Below, piece after piece: positions 57,129-64,000 of a DNA stretch of 64,000 nt. The DNA is taken from NCBI GenBank assembly GCA_943908475.1, contig CALTTG010000004.1, forward strand, positions 62,001 through 126,000, given 5' to 3'. The stretch comes from an uncultured Burkholderiales bacterium. Its GTDB lineage: Bacteria; Pseudomonadota; Gammaproteobacteria; Burkholderiales; Burkholderiaceae_C. The position numbers and the translations under genes are program-made. The first letter of the stretch is position 1, and each line of letters begins with the position of its first letter. The notes beneath the pieces are model-generated. The model had not been told where the DNA came from. It saw only the letters and a list, made by a program, of their open reading frames with translations, and ran no database searches.

Positions 57129-58993
57129 AGACACCGTCGTTGAGGTGGGTGCTGCCCTTGGCGCTGTTGATCACCTTCCTGACCACAGGAGGCATGTCCT
57201 ACTGGCTGACCATGCAGCAAAAGCAGAAGGACCTCACCGAGTTCATGCGACAGCAACTGCTGGCCGATGTGGCTCGGCTGGTCCGCCTTCAAGACGCGGC
57301 GTCGGGTGCAAACTCATCCCTGCTGGCCGCCGAGATGGCTCAAATCGCCAGCCGCCCCCAAGTGCGCACGGTGCTGCTGGTCGGGTCTCAGGGCGAGGTG
57401 ATCATGGCCCATCGATCGGCCTGGAAGGGGCGCTTGCTGGCCGAAGTCGCCCCCACCTTGTCTGCTGAACGCATCCGTCAGGTGGTGAGCGGTCGCCTGC
57501 CGGATTGGCAACTGCACCCCGGCGAGATGCAGATGGATGCCATGCAAGCCTTCGACATGCCGTCGATGAACACCGAATTGCGCAGTTCGCGCCGTGGCCT
57601 GGCCTACGTGGCCTATGACGTGAGCGAACAACGACAGGCCACCCGAAGGCGAGAGGCATTGACACGGTTGCCCAACCTGGCAGGTCTGATCGTGATTTTC
57701 TTGCTCATGGGCTGGTGGCTGGAACACCACGTGGCCCGCCCGCTGGCCAGGCTCGACAAAGCAGCCGATGCGCTCAAGGCGGGCGACTGGTCGGTCAGCA
57801 TCCCTCGAGGAGGCTTCCCGGAGATCGACCAATTGGGCGCGGGACTGGATGCGTTGCGGCAGGAACTGTCGGCCACTTGGCAAGCCATGCCCGACCTCCT
57901 GTTTGAGCTGGACGGCGGTGGGCGCTGTCTGCGCGTGGTTGCGGCACGCCCCGAGTTGAGGGTCGACGCCCCCCAAAGCTTGGTCGGCCGCAATGTGCAC
58001 GAGATGCTGCCCGCCCCCGCGGCACGGGTGGTCCAACAGGCCCTGGACGATGCTCGCGCACAGGGCGCCGTGTGGGGGCGAGAGTTGTCGATGGCGGGCA
58101 CCCATGGGACGCGCTGGTTCGAGATCTCGGTGGCACGCAAGAACATCGCAGGCGACGCCTCGCCCACATTCCTGCTCATCTCAAGAGACGTGACCGAACG
58201 CAAGGTGAATGCCGAAGCCTTGCGCACGCTCAACGAGAGCCTGGAGTTGCGCGTGCAAGAGCGCACGCAAGAATTGTTGTCTGCCAAAAACGAGGCCGAA
58301 AAGGCCAACCAGGGCAAGAGCGAATTCCTCTCGCGCATGAGCCATGAGCTGCGCACGCCACTCAATGCCATCCTGGGTTTCGGGCAACTGCTTCAAGCCT
58401 CCCTGCGCGACCCCAGGAAACGTCAGCAAAGCGCGCACATTGTTGAAGCGGGGCAGCACTTGCTTGCACTGATCAACGAGGTGCTGGACCTGTCTCGGGT
58501 GGAGGCCGGGCAAATGTCGGTGAGCATGGCGCCCGTGTCCCTCCAGGGTCTGATGAGTGAGTGCCTGTCGCTGATCCAACCGCTGGCCGATGCGAAGGGC
58601 GTGAACGTGCACGTGCCGGTGGCAGAAACCGCCACCGAGTGGGTGCATGCCGACTGCACGCGCCTCAAGCAGGTCCTGATCAATTTGCTGTCCAACGGCG
58701 TGAAGTACAACCGGCCCAACGGTTGGCTGAGGGTGCAACTCGAGGCCCGAGGTCACCGGGTCCGCATCTCGATTCAAGACAGCGGCATGGGCCTGTCGCA
58801 AGCGCAACTGACAAGGCTGTTCATCCCATTCGAGCGCCTGGGGGCTGAAGCGCTGCAGATCGAAGGCACGGGCATCGGCCTGGCGTTGAGCCAGCGTCTC
58901 ATGGCCCTGATGGGTGGGGAGATTGGCGTCACCAGCACGCCCGGCGAGGGCAGCACCTTCTGGGTGGAACTGCCTCAGGCCGTCACGGCGTGA
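57125..58993 (+). CDS. PAS-domain sensor histidine kinase (HAMP-PAS-HisKA-HATPase)
   Basis: 622 residues. TM1 (about 8-28), periplasmic domain (29-182), TM2 (about 185-200), HAMP (about 200-252), PAS (about 253-360, ending LLISRDVTERK), a coiled coil (ALRTLNESLELRVQERTQELLSAKNEAEKANQGK), H-box FLSRMSHELRTPLNAILGFGQ with His407, N-box LINLLSNGVKYN, and G-boxes QDSGMGLS and GTGIGLALS. No receiver domain is fused and no response regulator lies beside it, so its partner is elsewhere. Translationally coupled to the binding lipoprotein. Confidence 0.9.
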   Translation: MKTPSLRWVLPLALLITFLTTGGMSYWLTMQQKQKDLTEFMRQQLLADVARLVRLQDAASGANSSLLAAEMAQIASRPQVRTVLLVGSQGEVIMAHRSAWKGRLLAEVAPTLSAERIRQVVSGRLPDWQLHPGEMQMDAMQAFDMPSMNTELRSSRRGLAYVAYDVSEQRQATRRREALTRLPNLAGLIVIFLLMGWWLEHHVARPLARLDKAADALKAGDWSVSIPRGGFPEIDQLGAGLDALRQELSATWQAMPDLLFELDGGGRCLRVVAARPELRVDAPQSLVGRNVHEMLPAPAARVVQQALDDARAQGAVWGRELSMAGTHGTRWFEISVARKNIAGDASPTFLLISRDVTERKVNAEALRTLNESLELRVQERTQELLSAKNEAEKANQGKSEFLSRMSHELRTPLNAILGFGQLLQASLRDPRKRQQSAHIVEAGQHLLALINEVLDLSRVEAGQMSVSMAPVSLQGLMSECLSLIQPLADAKGVNVHVPVAETATEWVHADCTRLKQVLINLLSNGVKYNRPNGWLRVQLEARGHRVRISIQDSGMGLSQAQLTRLFIPFERLGAEALQIEGTGIGLALSQRLMALMGGEIGVTSTPGEGSTFWVELPQAVTA

Positions 58994-59064
58994 CCCAGCC
59001 GTTACCATGTCGAGCCTCTTCACACCCTTGCGTGTCCACCCTGCCCTGCGCACAGCCTGCCGTC

Positions 59065-59868
59065 ATGAAACTCGCCACCTGGAACGTCAACTCGCTGTCT
59101 GTCCGTCTGCCCCAGCTCATCGACTGGTTGAATGCCCACCCCGTCGATGCCCTGGTGTTGCAAGAAACCAAGATGACAGACGACAAATTCCCGGCGGCCG
59201 ACCTTGAAGCTGCGGGCTATCACGCCCACTGGTTTGGGCAGAAAACCTACAACGGCGTCGCCCTGCTCACGCGAGAGCCTGCCACCGATCCCGTGCGCAA
59301 CATCCCGGGGTTTGACGACGAGCAAGCCCGCGTGATCGCGGGCACCTTGCCGCACCCGGCACTGGGCGCTGTGCGCGTCATCGGCGGCTATTTCCCCAAC
59401 GGCCAGGCACCTGACAGCGACAAGTTCACCTACAAAATGGGCTGGTTGAATGCCCTCAACGCCTGGCTGGAAGACGAACTCACTCGCCACCCCCACCTGG
59501 TGCTGATGGGCGACTTCAACATCGCGCCCACCGATGCGGACGTCTACGACCCGGTGGGCTGGAAAGACCAAATCCACTGCACCGTTCAAGAGCGTGAGCA
59601 CTTTCAGGCGCTGTTGAACCTGGGCCTCCACGACGCGTTCCGATTGTTCGATCACCCCCCCAAGCTCTGGAGCTGGTGGGACTATCGCAACTTGGCCTTC
59701 CGCAAGAATCAAGGCTTGCGCATTGACCACATTCTGGTCAGTGATGCCCTTCGCCCGCTCGTGACGGAATGCGTGATCGACAAGGCGCCTCGAAAGAACG
59801 AGCGCCCTTCTGACCACGCACCCGTGGTCGTCACGCTGGACCTCAGTCGCCCAGCAACCACCGTCTGA
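59065..59868 (+). CDS. xth: Exodeoxyribonuclease III
   Basis: AP endonuclease and 3' phosphatase of base-excision repair. 267 residues from MKLATWNVNSLSVRLPQL at 59065; an ATG 25 codons upstream is in frame but unlike the family start. EEP-fold motifs: TWNVNSL, LVLQETKMTDDKFP (metal Glu), GGYFPNGQ, LMGDFNIAPTDADVYDP, DAFRLFDHPPKLWSWWDYR, RIDHILVSDAL and SDHAPVVV (catalytic Asp-His). Its 3' end overlaps that of mutY, read from the other strand, by 26 bases, so the two repair genes share sequence. Confidence 0.96.
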   Translation: MKLATWNVNSLSVRLPQLIDWLNAHPVDALVLQETKMTDDKFPAADLEAAGYHAHWFGQKTYNGVALLTREPATDPVRNIPGFDDEQARVIAGTLPHPALGAVRVIGGYFPNGQAPDSDKFTYKMGWLNALNAWLEDELTRHPHLVLMGDFNIAPTDADVYDPVGWKDQIHCTVQEREHFQALLNLGLHDAFRLFDHPPKLWSWWDYRNLAFRKNQGLRIDHILVSDALRPLVTECVIDKAPRKNERPSDHAPVVVTLDLSRPATTV

Positions 59869-60949
59869 ACGGCGTCGGCAAGCCCAGCTGATTCAATTGC
59901 ACCAAGGGCACCCAGCGCCCAGGACCGGCCACAGGCTCGCCGTGCTCGGCCAACTGGGCCATGATCGTCTTGTCAAACCCCTCGTGGGGCGGACCATCGA
60001 GTCGCGTTCGGCCCAGGTGCAAGCGCCAGTCGAGGTGCGTCAACACGTGGGTGATGGCAGGCTGAGCCTCCAAGGGACCGGGGTGAACTTGAGCCCGCGC
60101 GCCCTCGCTGTGAAACATGGGCAAGGTCCACAAACCCGCCCACACCCCGGTCTCAGGACGTTGCACCAGCCACACGGCGCCCTCGTGCTCCAGCCACAAG
60201 CACCAACTTTCACGGCTGGAGCGCTTGAGCTTGCGGGTCTTGACCGGGTAGGCCATGGGCTGCCCTTCGCGCAAGGCCACGCAATCGGCTTGCCAGGGGC
60301 ACAGCAGGCAATTGGGTTTTCGGGGGGTGCACACGGTGGCCCCCAAGTCCATCAGCCCCTGGGTGTAGGCCGGCATCTCATGCCCCTGCTCGGGCACCAA
60401 CAGGGATGCCGCAGCCCACAGCTGTTTTTCATGGCGAGACACCGACAGGTCGGCCCCCCAACCCAGCGCGCGCGTCAAGACACGCTTGACGTTGCCATCC
60501 AGAATGGTGACCCGCTCATCGAAGCAAAAACCGGCAATCGCAGCGGCCGTGGATCGACCAATGCCGGGCAAGGTTTCCAGCAATTCGGCGCTGCGGGGAA
60601 ACTCACCCGCGTGCAGATCGACAACGGCCTGCGCGCAACGGTGCAGGTTGCGCGCGCGGCTGTAATAGCCCAGTCCAGCCCACTGGGTCAGCACGTCGTC
60701 CAGGGTGGCCGCCGCCAAATCACGCACCGTGGGCCACACCTGCAAAAAGCGGTCGTAGTACCCCAGCACCGTCGTCACCTGGGTTTGCTGCAACATGATT
60801 TCAGACAGCCAGACCCGGTACGGGTCGCGGGTGTTCTGCCAGGGCAAATGGTGGCGCCCCTCACGCCGCTGCCAGTCGATCAACCGACGAGACAAATTAG
60901 GCCCCGCGGCCTGGGCTGCCGCCATCAGGCCTTGCTCCGACTCCGTCAT
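59843..60949 (-). CDS. mutY: A/G-specific adenine DNA glycosylase
   Basis: Removes adenine mispaired with 8-oxoguanine. 368 residues. WLSEIMLQQTQVTTVLGYYDRFL contains the catalytic Glu; LPGIGRSTAAAIAGFCF is the helix-hairpin-helix with TVLDGNVKRVLTRALGW-like ILDGNVKRVLTRALG (catalytic Asp); CTPRKPNCLLCPWQADCVA is the 4Fe-4S cluster loop; a C-terminal NUDIX-like domain (about 235-365) recognises 8-oxoG. Eight bases downstream of the dynamin-like gene on the same strand; 26-base 3' overlap with xth. Confidence 0.97.
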   Translation of the reverse strand: MTESEQGLMAAAQAAGPNLSRRLIDWQRREGRHHLPWQNTRDPYRVWLSEIMLQQTQVTTVLGYYDRFLQVWPTVRDLAAATLDDVLTQWAGLGYYSRARNLHRCAQAVVDLHAGEFPRSAELLETLPGIGRSTAAAIAGFCFDERVTILDGNVKRVLTRALGWGADLSVSRHEKQLWAAASLLVPEQGHEMPAYTQGLMDLGATVCTPRKPNCLLCPWQADCVALREGQPMAYPVKTRKLKRSSRESWCLWLEHEGAVWLVQRPETGVWAGLWTLPMFHSEGARAQVHPGPLEAQPAITHVLTHLDWRLHLGRTRLDGPPHEGFDKTIMAQLAEHGEPVAGPGRWVPLVQLNQLGLPTPFRRWLLGD

Positions 60950-60957
60950 GGGCCCAC

Positions 60958-62952
60958 TCAGCGTCGATCGACTGCCGCCGCCATCAAGGCGGCCGCATTG
61001 AGCACCACCTGAGGCGAGGCCTCTGCGGGCATTGGGTCTCTGGATGCTTCCTGCACCAGCTCATCCACCAGCACCCCCAACCGCGTCTGCAGTTGCAGCA
61101 CCCGCTCGTCATGGGCCTGCACCTCTTGCAATCGGGTGTCCAGCTCATTGGCCGCCGACTGGATGCGATCCAACGACTCGTAACGACGCTTGAAGTTGCG
61201 ACGCCGCTCCCGCAGCTGGCCATCCACCTGGGCGGAGGCCGTCTTGTTCCACAACTCGATGTCGTTGCTGATGGTCTCGAACACCACCCGCAGACGGGAG
61301 ATCAGCATGCGACGGAATTGCTCCTGGAACCCCGGCTGAGCCAAACGGAACGCCTGGCTGAGGCCCAGGTACTGGACGTAGTTCTTCTCGATCAGATCAA
61401 GGTCGTCGCGGTACTTGCTCACCTCAATGGCCTGGTCCACGGCCAAGCTGAACCCAAACTCGGCGTTGAGTTTGGCAAACGAGGCCACGAGCATGGCCTG
61501 GATCTCGTCGCTGCGCTGCTGAGCCTGATCGACCAGATCACGCAAGCGGACACACAACTCGATGAAGGCTCGCTTGGCCCCCAGTGGCAACCAAGAGCCC
61601 CCAAGCACCTGCTGAAGGACATCCACTTCCTGGCGCAAACGCTCGGAAGACAGCTCTTTCAAGGCCTCCTTGAGCATGCGCGCATGCACCGAACGCATGG
61701 CGGCCAGGCGAGCCGTGCACTGTTCGAACTCGGCAGCTTCGGCCTGCACACGCTGCAGCATCAATTGCACCTTGCCACCACTCTTGCCGCGCAGCCCCCG
61801 CAGTTCGAGCATTTGCTCGGCATGCAGGCGACGCATCTCACCAAACCGGCGGGTCAACTGATGCTGGAGCGTCCTGGCCCCGCTGATGGCACCTTCAGCC
61901 AGGGTTTCCCGCCGGCGTGGCAAGAGCCCCTCAGAGAGGGCCTGCTCGAAAGCCGACAAGCGGCTGCTGGCCAAGGCGGCATCGTCACCAGACAAACGTG
62001 CGGCCAGCGCCTGACGCGCCGAGATGGGGAACACATGCTCCGGAGGGATCTCCAGGGTCTGCGCCACGCTTTCGCACTGTCGGGCAATCGTCTGAGCCAC
62101 CTCCGCGGGGGTGCTCAACGGGTCGGCCAGTGAGTCGATTTTGTTGAGCGCCACGAACCGCGCCAACGCGGGGCCGCACAGATGATCGCGCCAAATGCTC
62201 AGGTCCGAGCGGGTCACGCCGGTGTCGGCGCCCAGAATGAACACCGTCGCATGCGCTTGCGGCAGCAAACCCAGCGTCAGCTCCGGCTCGGTGCCAATCG
62301 CATTGAGCCCCGGGGTGTCCAGCACCACCAGACCGCGCTTGAGCAAGGGGTGAGGCAAATTGATGCGGGCATGTCGCCACAAGGGCACCTCCACCAATCC
62401 CTCGGCATTGACGGGGGGGTTGTCATCGGGCCGATCGTCGTCCCAGAACCCCAGGGCAGCCGCTTCATCTTTGCTGACCTGCCGGGTTTGCATGACGGCA
62501 CCCAGCGCCTCGGCCATGCCGTCGGGGTTGTCCAGCGCCAGAGGGATGTGCGTCCACGCGCCGGGTGATCGGCGAAACTCCACCAAAGAGGTGGGCTCGA
62601 GCCGGGTCTCGATGGGCAACAGCGACAGGCCCACCGGGTCTTGCGCGTCGTAACCCAGCTCAACCGGGCACATCGTGGTGCGTCCGGCCGACGCAGGCAT
62701 CATGCGGCGGCCCTTGTCGGAAAAAAAGATCGCGTTGATCAACTCCGATTTGCCACGCGAGAACTCGGCCACAAACGCCACCATGAGCTTCTCGCCCGAC
62801 AAGCGATAACGCATGGCCTCGAACCACTCGGAGGTGCCGTCGTCCAGCAGATCGTGCTCTCGAACGAAACGTGCCAGCTCCGCCAAACGGGCGTCGGTGG
62901 CCTGACGCCACTGCCCCAAGGCATCCAAGTGGGTTGCAAACGTAGGCTTCAT
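60958..62952 (-). CDS. Bacterial dynamin-like GTPase
   Basis: 664 residues. GTPase domain (about 40-340): P-loop AEFSRGKSELINAI (GKS at 67-69; the first Gly of the consensus is Ala, as in some bacterial dynamins), Thr in AGRTTMCPVE, G3 VVLDTPGLNAIG, G4 ALNKIDSL. Then a long alpha-helical region (about 360-660) with heptad-like content, likely stalk plus membrane-interaction tip, and no hydrophobic transmembrane paddle that I can identify. It lies between mutM (upstream) and mutY (eight bases downstream) on the same strand, and so belongs to a DNA-repair operon. Its membrane or repair role is unknown. Confidence 0.85.
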   Translation of the reverse strand: MKPTFATHLDALGQWRQATDARLAELARFVREHDLLDDGTSEWFEAMRYRLSGEKLMVAFVAEFSRGKSELINAIFFSDKGRRMMPASAGRTTMCPVELGYDAQDPVGLSLLPIETRLEPTSLVEFRRSPGAWTHIPLALDNPDGMAEALGAVMQTRQVSKDEAAALGFWDDDRPDDNPPVNAEGLVEVPLWRHARINLPHPLLKRGLVVLDTPGLNAIGTEPELTLGLLPQAHATVFILGADTGVTRSDLSIWRDHLCGPALARFVALNKIDSLADPLSTPAEVAQTIARQCESVAQTLEIPPEHVFPISARQALAARLSGDDAALASSRLSAFEQALSEGLLPRRRETLAEGAISGARTLQHQLTRRFGEMRRLHAEQMLELRGLRGKSGGKVQLMLQRVQAEAAEFEQCTARLAAMRSVHARMLKEALKELSSERLRQEVDVLQQVLGGSWLPLGAKRAFIELCVRLRDLVDQAQQRSDEIQAMLVASFAKLNAEFGFSLAVDQAIEVSKYRDDLDLIEKNYVQYLGLSQAFRLAQPGFQEQFRRMLISRLRVVFETISNDIELWNKTASAQVDGQLRERRRNFKRRYESLDRIQSAANELDTRLQEVQAHDERVLQLQTRLGVLVDELVQEASRDPMPAEASPQVVLNAAALMAAAVDRR

Positions 62953-63029
62953 GGGTGGGATGCTAGCTCAACACCCCCCGTTGCATCCACTGCAAAAGCG
63001 CCGTCGGCGAACAAAAGCCGACGGGCGGC

Positions 63030-63869
63030 TCATCGCCGCTGACAAGTGGCGCAGAAATACGTCGATCTTTGGCCCTGCACGATCTTTTTCACGGGTGTGG
63101 AACACACCCTGCAAGGCAAATCGGCGCGGTCGTACACCATGGAGGAGAGCTGAAAATGTCCGGCCTGGCCTTGTGCGTTGCGAAAGTCCTTCAGGGTGGA
63201 ACCGCCCGCCTCGACGGCCTGCGCCAACACCTCTCGCACTGCCACCACCAAGCGCTCACAACGGATGGGCCCCACCCGGTCCGCGGCGGTCTGAGGGTGA
63301 ATGCCCGCGCGAAACAAGGCTTCGCTGGCGTAAATGTTGCCAACCCCCACCACGATGTCGCCCGCCAGCAGGGCCTGCTTGATCGACACCCGTCGGCCCA
63401 CCAGCCCTTGTCGCAAATGCTCGGCACGCCAGGCCACATCAAAGGGCTCGACCCCCAGCCCCGCCAACAATTGCCCCACCCGCCCGCTGGTCAATGAAGT
63501 CCCCCACACGACGGCGCCAAAACGACGAGGGTCATGCAAACGCAACAACCCCTGTGTGGTGACCAGATCAAAGTGGTCATGCGCCCCAGCCGCGGGCCAT
63601 GGACGGCGCGACATGGGCCAGTGCGCCAGGGTGCCCGACATGCCCAAGTGGATCAACAACCCACCCGATCGATCACGCCCCGTCAACGGCAACCACAGGT
63701 ATTTGCCCCGGCGAATCACGTCGCCCAATTGCAACCCAGCCAACGAGGCAGGGTCCACCCCCAGCGGCCAGCGCAAAGGTTTCCCCACGCGAGCTTCTTG
63801 GACCCAAGCCCCTGCCACCTCACCGGCGAAACTTCGTCGAGTGACCTCCACCTCTGGCAACTCAGGCAT
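63030..63869 (-). CDS. mutM: Formamidopyrimidine-DNA glycosylase (8-oxoG glycosylase)
   Basis: Removes 8-oxoguanine and ring-opened purines from DNA and nicks the AP site. 279 residues from the ATG at 63869, with a strong ribosome binding site GAAGGAGG. Catalytic Pro2-Glu3 in MPELPEVEVTRR, RRGKYLWLPL (DNA-binding Lys), GLLIHLGMSGTL, HDPRRFGAVVW, GVGNIYASEALFRAGIHP (HhH), and a C-terminal zinc finger CRVC...CATC (four Cys). First gene of the block mutM, dynamin-like GTPase, mutY; a 77-base gap separates it from the GTPase gene. Confidence 0.97.
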   Translation of the reverse strand: MPELPEVEVTRRSFAGEVAGAWVQEARVGKPLRWPLGVDPASLAGLQLGDVIRRGKYLWLPLTGRDRSGGLLIHLGMSGTLAHWPMSRRPWPAAGAHDHFDLVTTQGLLRLHDPRRFGAVVWGTSLTSGRVGQLLAGLGVEPFDVAWRAEHLRQGLVGRRVSIKQALLAGDIVVGVGNIYASEALFRAGIHPQTAADRVGPIRCERLVVAVREVLAQAVEAGGSTLKDFRNAQGQAGHFQLSSMVYDRADLPCRVCSTPVKKIVQGQRSTYFCATCQRR

Positions 63870-63973
63870 CGCACCTCCTTCACACACACACCACATCGTC
63901 AAGACGGATGCCGCACTTTCGCACACGCTGACGTCGACGCTTGCCTAGAATGGCCATCAAAGATGGAGTCTCC

Positions 63974-64000
63974 ATGCGCATTCGCCCAGTCGTGAACAAC
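63974..64000 (+). CDS. Possible start of a divergent gene (partial)
   Basis: ATG at 63974 with GGAG eight bases upstream (GATGGAGTCTCC) opens a frame of nine codons (MRIRPVVNN) that runs off the right edge. Divergent from mutM across about 100 bases. In related genomes a TPR-repeat or lolB-type gene often sits here, but the visible part is too short to assign. Confidence 0.35.

Noticed and set aside
1..64000. CRISPR arrays, prophage, transposases and rRNA genes
   Set aside because: No regularly spaced repeats, integrase or transposase motifs, or rRNA sequence were found on reading either strand.

Overview
This 64 kb window is GC-rich chromosomal DNA from a betaproteobacterium of the order Burkholderiales, most likely the Comamonadaceae / Sphaerotilus-Leptothrix side. 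The evidence is the gene content: a Bpt/Aat pair, a PHA phasin, nadA-nadC-nadB, mutM and mutY beside a dynamin-like GTPase, an OmpR/EnvZ pair, and an isocitrate lyase with a short N-terminus. I see no rRNA, insertion sequence, prophage or CRISPR array. Genes are packed tightly, with many start/stop overlaps of 1-14 bases and several convergent 3' overlaps, so nearly all sequence is coding. No stretch longer than about 300 bases lacks a gene or RNA.

Layout. 1-4834 (minus) is a translationally coupled operon of a SPINDLY-type TPR/GT41 glycosyltransferase, a LapB-like type I secretion ABC transporter with a Pro/Ala-rich tail, and its HlyD-type adaptor (cut by the left edge). 4961-5458 holds tRNA-Cys, tRNA-Gly and tRNA-Leu, followed by a rhombosortase. 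6154-12811 carries isocitrate lyase, an omega-aminotransferase, pyrophosphatase, a phasin, the two N-degron aminoacyl-transferases Aat and Bpt, and a SIMPL-domain protein. 12983-15096 is an OmpR/EnvZ two-component pair.

15130-20422 is the most accessory-looking region. ispF and ispD, usually neighbours, are split by about 4 kb that holds a stand-alone condensation-domain protein, an ammonium transporter with a clear sigma-54 promoter, and a Phd/YefM antitoxin followed by a zeta-type kinase toxin. After mfd (20480-23962) come an FAD oxidoreductase, small stress-type proteins, serB, an alpha-oxoamine synthase and an RraA-family protein. 29949-34599 is a membrane-glycolipid cluster: flippase-like protein, polyprenyl-phosphate GT2, ArnT-like GT39/83 and PAP2 phosphatase. 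34626-38717 is the NAD biosynthesis set nadA-nadC-(comFB)-nadB.

38791-52137 holds a zinc metallopeptidase, quinone oxidoreductase, secreted lipase, queG, tsaE-amiC, dedA, and the run mutL-rluF-MFS-miaA ending against a divergent MarR/ABC-exporter pair. 54074-58993 contains an OmpA-like lipoprotein, thyA-folA, and a two-gene unit coupling a solute-binding lipoprotein to a PAS histidine kinase without any permease. 59065-63869 is a base-excision-repair block: xth, mutY, a dynamin-like GTPase and mutM.

The best candidates for undescribed biology are the GT41 + type I secretion operon, the Phd/zeta hybrid toxin-antitoxin unit, the binding-lipoprotein/kinase pair, and the dynamin-like GTPase inside the oxidised-guanine repair cluster. 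Coordinates of starts were refined with visible ribosome binding sites and family lengths; all functional calls come from reading motifs by eye, without database searches.
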